Below, piece after piece: positions 41,985 through 51,890 of a DNA stretch of 63,426 nucleotides (within the stretch, counting starts at the first letter, position 1; each line of letters starts with the position of its first letter). Under the pieces are notes generated by a model that saw nothing but the letters and a program-made list of their open reading frames with translations, made no database searches and was not told where the DNA came from. The position numbers and the translations under genes are program-made. This stretch comes from Affinirhizobium lemnae. GTDB lineage: Bacteria; Pseudomonadota; Alphaproteobacteria; Rhizobiales; Rhizobiaceae. The DNA lies in NCBI RefSeq assembly GCF_022968395.1, contig NZ_JALJQZ010000023.1, forward strand, positions 1-63,426, given 5' to 3'.

Positions 41985-44465
41985 ATGGCTGATTTTGTAG
42001 CAGTTATTCGCCGAGCCGTGGATGGCTTGGCGAACAATACGCCCGAGATGCGCATCCGGGTTTACGAGAAGGCGCGCGGTGCGGTTCAGCGACAGCTGGA
42101 AAGCATGAAGCCGCAGCCCTCGGAAGACATGCTGCGTCGACAGATGGAAAAGCTGGAAGCTGCCATCCGGGATGTCGAAGCTGAACATCGGGAGGCCGCG
42201 CCGCCCGATGACGATGCATCTTTGGCTGCTGCGCAACCTGATGAGACCATTGCCGAAGCGCCTGCCGAGCCAGTGCAGGCCTACGAGGAGCCTTCCGAGG
42301 CTGCTGCTGCCGAGGAAGCCAAGACTGAGGCATATCATCAGCCGCAGGACGAGATCCGGGCAGAACCTGTCTATGGCGACTATCCCGCGCAGACCGAGCC
42401 GGAACCCCTTCCGGTTCAGCCCTATGATGTGGCTGGAGGGCACTACGCTAGGCAGGTCGAGCCGGAATTGGTGACCCAGCCTGTCGCGGACACTCCCTCA
42501 GAGCACAACCAGCCGGATCATTCCGAGGACGCGAGGATCACCGCTGGAGTGCAGCCAGAAACACGCTCCAATGATCCCTTCGCCGATGAGGACGACGTCG
42601 AGACTGCGCGTCCGGTACCGCCAATCCATCACGGTCATTTCGATCAGGCATCCATCACCACGGACGAAGCCGTCATCGACAGTAATACCTGGGTGCAGCA
42701 GGAAACCAAAGTTAATCCCCGTGACGAAACAACTGACGCTGATGAGCCGGTTGAAGCTTACGAGGCACCAGTCTCGGAACGGCCCGTCAGTGTCGCGCCC
42801 GCCTGGCCCGATGCGCCGTCTACTGCGCCGTTCGTTGCAGGCTATGGCCAGTTGGAACCGGTACCTGAACGGACACCGGAAGTTCCGGCCCGATCATCGC
42901 AACAGATGGAAGAGCATCCCTGGGCCGATGAGGCCGATTACAAGGATGTCGAGCGTGGCGAGACCTCTGCAAAAGCCTTTGATGACAAAGCGGCCGCCGA
43001 GCTGTTCAGCGCCCACTTTGAAGAACCAACGCATGTTGCCACTGATGCGCGCATGCCGCCTGTTTCGGATTTCCCGGATCTGGATCCAGCTCCTTCCCAA
43101 AAGTCGGAACTTGAGCCTGACGATCCCTTTGCCGATTTCGTTAGTACCAAGCCTGACCCCGCCTCGGTGGAGAAGCCTGAGCAATCTGCGGTCGATCCCT
43201 GGAACGATCTTGAAGAACTGATCGGCTATGACAAGACTAATGCAGCGGCGACTGGCGCTGTTACCGGTGCCGCGGGCGTTACAGCAGCGCGGGCCGCGCC
43301 AGGTGCCGATGTCAAGCCGAGGGACCAACTGGCTGAAAACCAGGAACTGGAAGAGCTCATGGCTCAACCGGTCGCTCGTCCTTACCGCGTGGTGCCGAAG
43401 CCAAAGCGCAACTATGTCGGGATTCTACTTGGTTTCTTTGGTCTGGCGATTATGGCAGGCGGTGGCTATGCCATCTGGCTCAATCGTGACGCCCTGAGTG
43501 GTCTGATCGGTGGTGCTGACAGCGCCGCGCCTTCGGTTCAACAGGCAGCCCAGCCGACGGGTCAGACTGCTCCGACAGCGACGCCTGCGACCCAGACCCC
43601 GCCTGCGAAACAAACGGCAGCCGCGACACCGGCGGCGCAATCTGCTGGCTCAGCCAAGCCCGGTGAACCGCAGAAGTTCACCCAGCGCCTAATGCCGGAT
43701 GGCACCGAGAAGGATAGCGGTTCCGGCGGTCCAACCGGTGCGGCGGGCAATCAGTCCGTTGCGCAGGTTTCGCCGCCAGCCGCTTCGGCCCAGCCGCCCG
43801 CTGGCAATGCCGCAGTCGGCAATGGGGCGTCCACGCCTAACACTCCAGCAGGTGCAACAGCCCCTGGCGTTCCGCCATCCAGCCCGCCCGCCAATACTGT
43901 GGCCGTGGCGGGCAACAAGATCTTTCTCTACGAGGAGCGGGTTGGACAGTCTTCACCGACCGCGGTTGAGGGTTCTGTCTCCTGGTCGTTGCAGAAGGAA
44001 GCTGTCGAAAATGGCAGGACGGAACCTGCTGTTCAGGGACGTATCAGCATTCCAGGACGCGGTTTGACGGCGCTTGTCACGTTCAAGAGGAATACGGATC
44101 CATCCCTTCCGGCAAGCCATCTTGTGGAATTCGTCTTCTCGCTCCCGCCCAATTTCGAAGGCGGCTCAATCGACAGCGTGCAGCGGATTTCCATGAAGCA
44201 GACGGAGCAGGATCGGGGCGATCCGCTCGTGGCGGTACCGGCCAAGATTACCCCGGACTTCCACATGATCGCGCTGAATGACTTCCCGGATGCGCGTACG
44301 CGTAACCTCGACCTGATCAGAAGCCGTGACTGGATCGATGTTCCTCTCATCTACAGCAACGGGCGTCGGGCGCTTTTAACGATGCAGAAGGGCGATGACG
44401 GGCGCAAGGCATTCGATGAGGCCACCCGCGTCTGGCAGGCGGCGGCCTCGCAGCAGGGGCAGTAA
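41985..44465 (+). CDS. Large low-complexity single-span membrane protein
   Basis: The 826-residue protein has an N-terminal helical segment of about 70 residues (MADFVAVIRRAVDGL). About 400 acidic, Pro/Glu/Ala-rich, probably disordered residues follow. A single transmembrane helix lies near residues 476-498 (YVGILLGFFGLAIMAGGGYA). An Ala/Pro/Thr-rich linker and a folded C-terminal domain of about 190 residues (FLYEERVGQSSPTAVEGSV) complete it. The layout suggests a cytoplasmic tail and a periplasmic head. I do not recognise a named family; similar proteins occur beside purA in rhizobia. A terminator follows. Confidence 0.75.
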   Translation: MADFVAVIRRAVDGLANNTPEMRIRVYEKARGAVQRQLESMKPQPSEDMLRRQMEKLEAAIRDVEAEHREAAPPDDDASLAAAQPDETIAEAPAEPVQAYEEPSEAAAAEEAKTEAYHQPQDEIRAEPVYGDYPAQTEPEPLPVQPYDVAGGHYARQVEPELVTQPVADTPSEHNQPDHSEDARITAGVQPETRSNDPFADEDDVETARPVPPIHHGHFDQASITTDEAVIDSNTWVQQETKVNPRDETTDADEPVEAYEAPVSERPVSVAPAWPDAPSTAPFVAGYGQLEPVPERTPEVPARSSQQMEEHPWADEADYKDVERGETSAKAFDDKAAAELFSAHFEEPTHVATDARMPPVSDFPDLDPAPSQKSELEPDDPFADFVSTKPDPASVEKPEQSAVDPWNDLEELIGYDKTNAAATGAVTGAAGVTAARAAPGADVKPRDQLAENQELEELMAQPVARPYRVVPKPKRNYVGILLGFFGLAIMAGGGYAIWLNRDALSGLIGGADSAAPSVQQAAQPTGQTAPTATPATQTPPAKQTAAATPAAQSAGSAKPGEPQKFTQRLMPDGTEKDSGSGGPTGAAGNQSVAQVSPPAASAQPPAGNAAVGNGASTPNTPAGATAPGVPPSSPPANTVAVAGNKIFLYEERVGQSSPTAVEGSVSWSLQKEAVENGRTEPAVQGRISIPGRGLTALVTFKRNTDPSLPASHLVEFVFSLPPNFEGGSIDSVQRISMKQTEQDRGDPLVAVPAKITPDFHMIALNDFPDARTRNLDLIRSRDWIDVPLIYSNGRRALLTMQKGDDGRKAFDEATRVWQAAASQQGQ

Positions 44466-44492
44466 CAGTCTCGATACGTCCGATTTTGAGAT

Positions 44493-44522
44493 CCCGGTTG
44501 CCAAAAGCGACCGGGTTTTTTT
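44493..44522 (+). terminator. Rho-independent terminator
   Basis: CCCGGTTGC, loop CAAAA, GCGACCGGG form a nine-pair stem with one T-G wobble, followed by seven T residues (44516-44522). It ends the purA-linked membrane protein gene. Confidence 0.9.
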
Positions 44523-44593
44523 CATTCCAGGCAACATCATGCTGCCTTTTCCGTCGGTCAGGCTGTTTTCATCAACCGGAATTGGAGCCAAGG

Positions 44594-45019
44594 ATGCAAG
44601 CGCTCAGCCACATTACCTTTGTCGTTCGCGATCTCGACCGCATGGAAAAGATCGTCACACAGGTTTTCAAAGGTCGGAAAGTTTATGATAGCGGCGAGAT
44701 GAGTTTCTCGCTGTCGCGAGAGCGATTTTTCCTGATTGGCGCCGAGCCCTCGGCGGTCTGGATCGCGATCATGGAAGGCGAAGGGCTTTCCCATCGCAGC
44801 TACAATCATGTGGCCTTCCGGATCGAGGCATCGGACATGGATGGGCGCCTCAAGGCAATAGAAGATCTCGGGCTCGAATTGAAAGATCCGAGATCACGCG
44901 TCGAAGGAGAGGGTCAGTCGATCTACTTCTACGACGACGACAATCATCTCTTCGAATTGCATGTCGGCACTCTTGAGGAGCGGCTGAAACGTTATGCCGC
45001 TCCTGAGGTAGATGTCTAG
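44594..45019 (+). CDS. fosX: FosX-like fosfomycin resistance/VOC enzyme
   Basis: The 141-residue VOC protein closely follows FosX: metal ligands His6 (LSHITF), His72 (YNHVAF) and Glu121 (HLFELH), plus Glu43 in SRERFF aligning with the catalytic Glu44 of rhizobial FosX. RVEGEGQSIYFYDDDNH is also family-typical. FosX adds water to the epoxide of fosfomycin. A chromosomal, intrinsic copy is common in rhizobia, so the enzyme may have another natural substrate. The start at 44594 follows GGAG. Confidence 0.85.
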   Translation: MQALSHITFVVRDLDRMEKIVTQVFKGRKVYDSGEMSFSLSRERFFLIGAEPSAVWIAIMEGEGLSHRSYNHVAFRIEASDMDGRLKAIEDLGLELKDPRSRVEGEGQSIYFYDDDNHLFELHVGTLEERLKRYAAPEVDV

Positions 45020-45040
45020 ACCATCGATTGATGGCGGTGC

Positions 45041-46855
45041 TCAGAACTCTTCCCAGTCTTCCGACTTGAGGGCTGTGTTACCAATTGCCGCCGGTGCAAC
45101 TGGGCGACGTGGGGCGGAAGCCGGAGCGCGCGGTTGTGCCGGGGCTGAATGGCTGGTTGCTGGCCGGGCGACTGCGGGACGGCTGGCGGTAGCGTGAGCC
45201 GGGCGCTGCTTTGTATGGGGAAGCACGAAGCCGCTAATCAGATGGCGAAGCTGTTCGGCCTCCTGTGCCAGGGATGCACTGGCAGCCGTGGTTTCTTCCA
45301 CCATTGCGGCATTCTGCTGGGTCATCTGGTCCATCTGGTTGACGGCAGTATTGACCTCGGAAAGGCCAGTCGACTGCTCGCGTGCCGAGCTGGCGATGGA
45401 CTGCATATGCTCGTTGACGGCGATGATGTTTTCCTGGATCGTTTTCAGTGCCTCCCCGGTTTCGCTAACGAGCTTAACACCGTTATTGACCTCGTCGGTC
45501 GAATTGCGGATCAGTTCCTTGATCTCTTTGGCTGCCTGGGCGGAACGCTGGGCCAGTTCACGCACCTCCTGGGCCACGACAGCAAAGCCCTTGCCCGCTT
45601 CGCCTGCGCGCGCTGCTTCGACGCCGGCATTCAGCGCCAGCAGGTTGGTCTGGAAAGCGATTTCGTCGATGACGCCAATAATGTTCGAGATTTGCTGCGA
45701 TGACTGTTCGATCCGAGCCATGGCGCCGACCGCCTGTGACACGATCTTGCCGGAATGCGCGGCGCTCTTGTCCGCCGTTTCGCTGGCTTCGCGTGCCTCA
45801 TCGGTTCGGGCGGCGGCGTTACGGACGTTGACGGTAATCTGATCCAGTGCCGCGGCGGTTTCTTCCAGGGCCGCCGCCTGCTGTTCCGTACGCTTGGATA
45901 GATCCTGGGCGCTTCCGCTGATTTCGCGCGAGCCACCATCAATGAGTTCGGCGGTGCGTGAAACGACAGTGAGCGTTTCACCAAGCCGTGAAACTGCGTC
46001 GTTCAGATTCTGGCGAAGGGTCTCGAAGTCCTTGTTAAAGGCTTCATCCAGACGGAATGACAGATCACCCTCGGCAAGCTTGGCCAGTGAACTGCCGATC
46101 GTTCTGACCGCGTGCACGCGACCGCTGACATCGGTTGCGAACTTCACGACCTTGACGACCTTGCCGTTCTCATCGGTTATCGGGTTGTAGGAGGCATTGA
46201 GATAGATGGCCTGCCCATTCTTTCCCTGGCGAACGATGTCGCCGATTACCGGGCGGTTGTCGTTGAGGTCTGTCCAGAGTGACGTGTATTCTGCATCGCC
46301 CTCCTGGCCGGCAGTTAGGAATATTCGATGGTTCTTTCCTTTGATCTCGGCGAACGTGTAGCCCATAACCTTCAAGAAATTATCGTTGGCAAGCATGATT
46401 TCACCGGTTGGCGAAAACTCGATCACAGCCTGCGCTCGGCTGATCGCCTGTAACTGCTTGCGGAAATCCGTATTCTCGACGCGCTCCTTTGCATTCGCCC
46501 ACTCGACAACAAAGCCGGTTATTGTACTGCCGCGCTTGATCGGATTCACGATGAGGTCAAACGCACGGTTGCCAACATGAATAGTGGCCCTGTGCTGCTT
46601 GGTGAGACCTGCCAGCATTTTCCGCTGATGGGAGGGGTTCTTGTGGAAGATGTCGATATTGCTGCCCAGAAGTGTGCGCATATCGAAGCGAGGAAGCTCC
46701 TGTTTCAACTCGCTTTCCGCTTCCTGCAAGAGTTCGCGCACCGCGCCGTTCATATAAATGATGTTCAATTTGGCATCCGCAATCATGACATTTGCGGTGA
46801 GCATGTCGATGGCTGCCAATTTTGCGCTGTCTGTACTGGATGCGAAAGGAAACAT
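45041..46855 (-). CDS. Soluble PAS-domain methyl-accepting chemotaxis protein
   Basis: The 604-residue chemoreceptor has no transmembrane segment. Two PAS domains (about residues 5-110 and 120-230, [22 protein letters not shown]) are followed by a HAMP-like stretch. A signalling domain follows, with the hairpin tip [20 protein letters not shown] Pro/Ala-rich linker leads to the C-terminal DWEEF, matching the xWxxF pentapeptide that tethers CheR/CheB. The architecture is like McpY-type cytoplasmic rhizobial receptors, suggesting sensing of an internal redox or metabolic cue. The start at 46855 avoids a poorly supported extension. Confidence 0.88.
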   Translation of the reverse strand: MFPFASSTDSAKLAAIDMLTANVMIADAKLNIIYMNGAVRELLQEAESELKQELPRFDMRTLLGSNIDIFHKNPSHQRKMLAGLTKQHRATIHVGNRAFDLIVNPIKRGSTITGFVVEWANAKERVENTDFRKQLQAISRAQAVIEFSPTGEIMLANDNFLKVMGYTFAEIKGKNHRIFLTAGQEGDAEYTSLWTDLNDNRPVIGDIVRQGKNGQAIYLNASYNPITDENGKVVKVVKFATDVSGRVHAVRTIGSSLAKLAEGDLSFRLDEAFNKDFETLRQNLNDAVSRLGETLTVVSRTAELIDGGSREISGSAQDLSKRTEQQAAALEETAAALDQITVNVRNAAARTDEAREASETADKSAAHSGKIVSQAVGAMARIEQSSQQISNIIGVIDEIAFQTNLLALNAGVEAARAGEAGKGFAVVAQEVRELAQRSAQAAKEIKELIRNSTDEVNNGVKLVSETGEALKTIQENIIAVNEHMQSIASSAREQSTGLSEVNTAVNQMDQMTQQNAAMVEETTAASASLAQEAEQLRHLISGFVLPHTKQRPAHATASRPAVARPATSHSAPAQPRAPASAPRRPVAPAAIGNTALKSEDWEEF

Positions 46856-47220
46856 GCTTGACCCCGATCTATGCTCAACTGAACGATCGCCTTGATCCAA
46901 AATAAGACAACCCGAAAGTGGGTAGCCTAAATTTTGCAGCCTGACGTTTTATCAGCATATGTGCGTGGTCGGTAACGGAAACCTTAAAGCGGCTCCACAA
47001 GAATTAAGGAGCTATTTTTACGTAGATAACGTGATTTATTATCATTTATCAATTTTTAGGCTGTGAAAACAACATCTCGCGAAGTCCCTGCTCCCATTTA
47101 TAGCCGATACGGGCAGATCGCTTGAACCCATAGGATTAAAGTATGAGAGACCTAGCCTGGCGACCATGATCCGCTTGTGATTTGCCAGCGGCGACCCTCT
47201 TGTCCTCAGACTGCAAAGTC
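46856..47220. other. Intergenic region, no gene seen
   Basis: The gap between rpoH and the chemoreceptor gene is AT-rich in its centre (around 47030-47070) and should hold the chemoreceptor promoter and the rpoH transcript end. No open frame or strong hairpin terminator stands out. Confidence 0.3.
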
Positions 47221-48123
47221 TTACGCGTCGACGACGCGCAAGGCCTTTGCTGCAGCCAAAGCTTCTTTCTGGACTGCTTCCTGTACCTTCTCGAAGGCGC
47301 GGACTTCGATCTGACGCACGCGTTCGCGGCTGATATCGAATTCGGCGGAGAGTTCCTCCAGCGTTACCGGGTCTTCAGACAGCCGACGCGCTTCGAAGAT
47401 CCGGCGTTCGCGCTCATTGAGCACGCTAAGCGCCCGTTCCAACATGCGACGCCGCGTTTCCAACTCGTCCTGTTCGATCAGAACGGCTTCCTGGCTGTCG
47501 TGATCGTCAACAAGCCAATCCTGCCATTGGCCGGATTCACCTTCTGCAGCGCGAATGGGTGCGTTCAAGGAGGCGTCGCCTGTCAGGCGACGGTTCATCG
47601 AAATCACTTCCTCTTCGGAAACATTTAGCTTCGTCGCGATCTCGCGCACCTGCTCCGGCTTCAGATCACCCTCGTCGATTGCCTGAATGCGACCCTTCAA
47701 ACGACGCAGGTTAAAAAAGAGCCGCTTCTGGTTGGCGGTCGTACCCATCTTGACGAGCGACCAGGAGCGCAGGATGTATTCTTGAATGGAGGCCTTGATC
47801 CACCACATCGCATAGGTCGCCAGACGGAAACCGCGCTCGGGATCGAACTTCTTGACCGCCTGCATCAGGCCGACATTGCCTTCAGAAACGACTTCGCCGA
47901 TCGGCAGGCCGTAGCCGCGGTAGCCCATGGCAATTTTCGCCACGAGTCTCAAATGCGAAGTCACCAGTTGATGTGCGGCGTCGCGATCCCCATGTTCGTT
48001 GTACCGCTTAGCGAGCATATATTCCTGCTGCGGTTCCAGCATCGGGAATTTGCGAATTTCGTCGAGATAACGGTTCAGGCCGGCTTCGCCGGCTGTAATG
48101 GACGGAAGTGTATTGCGGGCCAT
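47221..48123 (-). CDS. rpoH: Heat-shock sigma factor RpoH (sigma-32)
   Basis: The 300-residue sigma factor has region 2 (GFRLATYAMWWIKASIQEYIL, core/-10 binding), the RpoH-box-like region QKRLFFNLRRLKGRI and region 4 (LEELSAEFDISRERVRQIEVRAFEK). It directs transcription of chaperones and proteases after heat stress. AAAGGGG lies before the ATG. A housekeeping-type promoter at 48222-48250 lies upstream. Confidence 0.95.
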   Translation of the reverse strand: MARNTLPSITAGEAGLNRYLDEIRKFPMLEPQQEYMLAKRYNEHGDRDAAHQLVTSHLRLVAKIAMGYRGYGLPIGEVVSEGNVGLMQAVKKFDPERGFRLATYAMWWIKASIQEYILRSWSLVKMGTTANQKRLFFNLRRLKGRIQAIDEGDLKPEQVREIATKLNVSEEEVISMNRRLTGDASLNAPIRAAEGESGQWQDWLVDDHDSQEAVLIEQDELETRRRMLERALSVLNERERRIFEARRLSEDPVTLEELSAEFDISRERVRQIEVRAFEKVQEAVQKEALAAAKALRVVDA

Positions 48124-48221
48124 AGAGCACCCCTTTCTTCGTTACCGGCTCCCGTGAAGCGTCTGCCGCTGGCGAGCCTGTGCGGCGCGAGTCTAGGCGA
48201 CCTCGCACCGCGCCATGTGAC

Positions 48222-48250
48222 AGATAGGTATTGAATTTACACCGTTCAAG
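48222..48250 (-). promoter_or_regulatory. Sigma-70-type promoter for rpoH
   Basis: On the minus strand, CTTGAA (-35, 48250-48245) and CTATCT (-10, 48227-48222) are separated by exactly 17 bases, near the alphaproteobacterial CTTGAC-N17-CTATAT consensus. Transcription would start near 48215, giving a leader of about 90 bases before rpoH. Confidence 0.7.
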
Positions 48251-48407
48251 CCTGTCTACAGCTAGATACGCTCCAGAATCTGGCTGGATCATGGCACGTC
48301 AGTGGGCTCTGTCGATTTGCCGCGCAGAGCGTTCGACGGCTGTCTGACTTGCCCAATCGAGCCGGCGGACTCGCTAAACGCCCAAGAAATGTTGCAGAGC
48401 GCGTCGG

Positions 48408-49433
48408 CTATCCGCGAAGAGCGTCCAGAAGCAGGTCGAAATCCTCTGGTATCGGTGCCTCGAATTCCATGATTTCGCCCGTGCGCGGATGTTCGAAGGC
48501 CAGCAGATAGGCATGCAGCGCCTGTCTATGAAAGCCGTTCACCGCCACGCGTGCCTCGCCCGGCAGGCGGTTGGCCTTGGTCTTGAAGGCTGCGCCGTAA
48601 TCCGGATCACCGATCAGCGGATGACCGATATGGGCCATGTGAACACGGATTTGATGGGTGCGGCCGGTTTCCAGCCGGCATTCCACCAGAGCCGCCAGAG
48701 CCGTGGAATCCTCCCGTTCATGAAAGCGTTCCACCACCTCGTAGTGTGTGATGGCCTCCCGCGCATCGATGCTTTCCTCGCGCTTTACGCTGCGCTTGGT
48801 GCGGTCTGCCGTCGAGCGGCCTAGCGGCGCATCGATCGTGCCGCGCAATTGCTGCGGACGCCCCCAGACGAGGGCAAGATAGGCGCGCTCCAGATCGCCT
48901 GTGCGACCGTGATCGGCAAACTGGTCCGCCAGATGGCGATGTGCCATATCGTTCTTCGCAACGACCATGACGCCGCTCGTATCCTTGTCGAGACGATGCA
49001 CGATGCCCGGTCGCTTGACGCCGCCAATGCCCGAAAGACTGTCGCCGCAATGGTGGATCAGGGCGTTGACCAGCGTGCCTGTCCAGTTTCCGGCACCCGG
49101 ATGCACCACCAGTCCGGCTGGCTTTGCGATCACGATCAGGTCATCGTCTTCGTAAAGGACCTCGAGCGGAATATCCTCGCCCTTCGGCTCCGGATCTTCC
49201 GGCTCCGGGGCCTCGATTTCGACGACCATGCCCGGATGAACCTTCTTTTTCGGCTCAAGGCAGGGCTTGCCATCAATGTGAACCGCACCCTGCTCGATCA
49301 GCGACTTGATGCGATTGCGGGAAAACTCCCCCTCCAGAACACCAGTCAGCCACGAATCCAGCCGCCCTTCGGCATCTTCTCCGGCAGTCAGCACTTTCCT
49401 TGGCGTCTCGCCTTGATTAAAGGGGTCATTCAT
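48408..49433 (-). CDS. rluD: RluD-type 23S rRNA pseudouridine synthase
   Basis: The 341-residue protein has an N-terminal S4 RNA-binding domain (about residues 20-75) and an RluA-type catalytic domain with HRLDKDTSG (catalytic Asp149). The late motifs ETGRTHQIRVHM and IGDPDYG are also present. It converts uridine to pseudouridine in 23S rRNA. The start at 49433 gives the family length and lies 42 bases from a divergent gene. Confidence 0.9.
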   Translation of the reverse strand: MNDPFNQGETPRKVLTAGEDAEGRLDSWLTGVLEGEFSRNRIKSLIEQGAVHIDGKPCLEPKKKVHPGMVVEIEAPEPEDPEPKGEDIPLEVLYEDDDLIVIAKPAGLVVHPGAGNWTGTLVNALIHHCGDSLSGIGGVKRPGIVHRLDKDTSGVMVVAKNDMAHRHLADQFADHGRTGDLERAYLALVWGRPQQLRGTIDAPLGRSTADRTKRSVKREESIDAREAITHYEVVERFHEREDSTALAALVECRLETGRTHQIRVHMAHIGHPLIGDPDYGAAFKTKANRLPGEARVAVNGFHRQALHAYLLAFEHPRTGEIMEFEAPIPEDFDLLLDALRG

Positions 49434-49475
49434 TTCTTTGTTTCCGATGACATTGACAGCAAGGGCGCCTGACTG

Positions 49476-49859
49476 ATGGCCAATCATGATACCGAGCACC
49501 AGCAAGAAGACGAGCCGCTCGATCCGGTGATGGAAAATGTTCGGCGGAAGATGGTTCGTCTGCAGATCGTCTCAAGCGGCATCATAATCGTCAGCCTTAT
49601 GGCCGTGTTGTTCGCGGTTGTCTATAAGGTGAAGAACCGGCCTGAACCGGAAAAACTGGCAGCGCCTGCCGGGTTCGCGGTACCCGCCGACCAGCCGCTT
49701 TCCGCACGCGCTGCCTTGCCGCAGGGTTTCGAGATCCAGTCCGTTTCCAGTTCCGGTAGCCAGATCCTGTTCTGGGGTAGCCTGAAGGGTGAGCGCAAGG
49801 CGCTGATCTTCGATCTGTCCGTTGGCCGGATCGTGGCGGATGTGACGGTCACCAACTGA
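49476..49859 (+). CDS. Single-span membrane protein of unknown function
   Basis: The 127-residue protein has a polar N-terminal 25 residues, one transmembrane helix (IVSSGIIIVSLMAVLFAVVY), and a C-terminal domain of about 75 residues that begins after a Pro/Lys linker (KNRPEPEKL) and resembles a small beta-rich fold. It is probably periplasm-facing. Its stop is two bases before the methyltransferase start, so the two are translated in tandem. No family is recognised. Confidence 0.7.
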   Translation: MANHDTEHQQEDEPLDPVMENVRRKMVRLQIVSSGIIIVSLMAVLFAVVYKVKNRPEPEKLAAPAGFAVPADQPLSARAALPQGFEIQSVSSSGSQILFWGSLKGERKALIFDLSVGRIVADVTVTN

Positions 49860-49861
49860 CC

Positions 49862-50704
49862 ATGCGTGACACTGCCCGCCAGATCATCCGCATAAACGAT
49901 CCGCATGATCCGCGTATCGCCGAGTTTCGCGATATTCGCGAGCGGGATCTGGTTGGCCGTCACCGGCAGTTCATCGCGGAAGGTACGGTCGTGCTGCGCA
50001 TGCTGGCTGCTGCCCACATGTCAGTCGCCGCACGCTTTCGTGCGGAGAAGCTTCTGCTGCTGGAGAACCGCCTGGAGGGTCTCGGTGAGATCCTCGCGGC
50101 GTTTCCCGCTGAAGTCCCGGTCTACGTCGCCTCTGCTGCGGTTCTCGATCAGATCGCAGGCTTTCACCTTCACCGGGGCGTTCTGGCGCTCGGTTCCCGT
50201 GAGCTGGAACAGGGTGCGGACGCGCTTTTGAACGCGCTGCCGGAAAAGGCCTTGGTGGGTGTTTGTTGCGGTATTTCGAACCATGATAACATTGGATCGA
50301 TCTTTCGCAACGCTGCGGCCTTTGGGGTGAGTGCGCTGCTTCTGGACGAAACCTGCTGCGATCCGCTCTATCGCAAGGCCTTGCGTGTGTCTGTCGGCTC
50401 CGTCCTATCTGTACCGTTTGCACGCGGTGGTGCGGCGCTTTCGCTGCTGGAAACCGTGGATCGAGCGGGCTTTGCGATTTTCGGGCTTTCGCCACGTGGC
50501 GAGATCGATATCCGGGAAGTCCCAAAGGTCAACCGCGTTGCACTGGTGACCGGGACTGAGGGCGAGGGGCTGCCCGCCCACATCATGGAGCGCTTCCAGA
50601 CAGCCCGTATTCCGCAAATGCCACAGCTGGACAGCCTCAATGCGGCAACCGCGACCGGTATAGCGCTTTATGAAATGGCGCGGGGCCAAGACTTGCTCGG
50701 CTGA
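49862..50704 (+). CDS. TrmH/SpoU family RNA methyltransferase
   Basis: The 280-residue protein has the SPOUT knot motifs SNHDNIGSIFRNAAAFGV, VTGTEGEGLP and IPQMPQLDSLNAATATGIALYE, preceded by an N-terminal substrate-binding domain of about 100 residues. It transfers a methyl group from S-adenosylmethionine to a ribose 2'-hydroxyl in rRNA or tRNA; the exact target is not predictable. It follows the small membrane protein gene by two bases. Confidence 0.9.
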   Translation: MRDTARQIIRINDPHDPRIAEFRDIRERDLVGRHRQFIAEGTVVLRMLAAAHMSVAARFRAEKLLLLENRLEGLGEILAAFPAEVPVYVASAAVLDQIAGFHLHRGVLALGSRELEQGADALLNALPEKALVGVCCGISNHDNIGSIFRNAAAFGVSALLLDETCCDPLYRKALRVSVGSVLSVPFARGGAALSLLETVDRAGFAIFGLSPRGEIDIREVPKVNRVALVTGTEGEGLPAHIMERFQTARIPQMPQLDSLNAATATGIALYEMARGQDLLG

Positions 50705-50708
50705 TCTT

Positions 50709-51890
50709 TCAATCCGCCGTCGGTGCTGGCGAAACGCGGTCGATGGCCATGGCCGCCCGTTCGGCGAGGCTCAGATCGTCGCTGTCTTCCGGCTTATCCC
50801 TGGCCGCGGCAAGCAACGAGGCTTTCAGCTCTTCGCTGTTTCCATCTTTCACAGCCGTCAAGGCAACCATATCGGCGGCGATGGCGGCGAGTTCTGCACG
50901 AACAGCATCCTGGGCCTTCTTCGTCTTCGCCTTCGTCAATTGAGCCGTGAGTGCCGAGGACCGGCTTCGAAGATCGCTCTCGAGCGTCTGTACAGGCAAC
51001 ATGTGGTCTTCGTCATCATCCGTGGTTTCGAGAAGTGCTGCCGCCGCGGCCTTCCTTGCATTGGCTGGAAGCTTCTTGCGCGGCAAGGGATAGTTGCCGG
51101 TGACCGGCTGGACCACTTCCGCGCCGGCGTTGCGGGCCGTGCGCATGCGATCCAGTTCCTGCTCGCGCCACTGGAGCCGTGTTTCGAGATCCGCCTTTGC
51201 GGCGGTTTCTCTTGCCAGCTTCTTTTCCAGCCGTGCCAGTTTTCGCTCCGCTTCCTGGAACCGCATTTCGGCGTCTTTCGCCCGCGTTGTCAGCAGTTTC
51301 GTGTCCATTCGAAGCGTATCGCGTTCCTCGCGCAATGCAGTGGCCCGCAGGCGGCTGCTTTCGATCTCAGTCTCACGCGCAGACAGATTGAGGCGCAGAT
51401 CGTCGAATTCCCCCGTTAGACGGGCGATCCGTCGCTCCAGAGCCTCAATTGTCTCATTCCGCTCTGAAACCTTCGTTTCGACCAGATGCAGCGATTCCTT
51501 CAGCTGGCGAATGAAGCCTTCTTCGCGACGCAGGCGCGAGCGTAGATCAGCCGCCTCGGTGCTCATATCCTGCACCTGCATTTGCAGTTCGTGATTGCTG
51601 GAATTAAGTTCAGACGCCTCAGCCGCCAGCTTGTCGAACCGGATTTGTAACCCCACGGCCTTATCCCGTTCCTGTAGCAATTCCTGCTTCGTGCGTGCAT
51701 TTTCGGCGGCGTAGACGGCGCGCGCCATATCCCGCTGCGCCCGCACTTCGGAGGGGCTGATGGGCATGGTCGCCTTCAGACGGTTCTCGGTATAAACGAC
51801 AACGCGGCGATGGACCGCCGGTACCAGGATCATGACCAGCAGAACGGCGCTCAGAAAGCCGAACCCGAAGAGTAGCGCGAATTGTATCAC
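50709..51890 (-). CDS. Coiled-coil inner-membrane protein
   Basis: The protein of about 393 residues has one N-terminal transmembrane helix (LFGFGFLSAVLLVMILVPAV). A continuous coiled coil follows (about residues 50-260, runs such as ETRLQWREQELDRM), then a charged, probably disordered C-terminal third. Similar proteins with an unknown role occur in Rhizobiaceae. The start is uncertain: a GTG at 51890 begins just before the helix, and a TTG at 51914 would add eight residues. It converges on the methyltransferase gene with a four-base gap. Confidence 0.65.
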   Translation of the reverse strand: MIQFALLFGFGFLSAVLLVMILVPAVHRRVVVYTENRLKATMPISPSEVRAQRDMARAVYAAENARTKQELLQERDKAVGLQIRFDKLAAEASELNSSNHELQMQVQDMSTEAADLRSRLRREEGFIRQLKESLHLVETKVSERNETIEALERRIARLTGEFDDLRLNLSARETEIESSRLRATALREERDTLRMDTKLLTTRAKDAEMRFQEAERKLARLEKKLARETAAKADLETRLQWREQELDRMRTARNAGAEVVQPVTGNYPLPRKKLPANARKAAAAALLETTDDDEDHMLPVQTLESDLRSRSSALTAQLTKAKTKKAQDAVRAELAAIAADMVALTAVKDGNSEELKASLLAAARDKPEDSDDLSLAERAAMAIDRVSPAPTAD

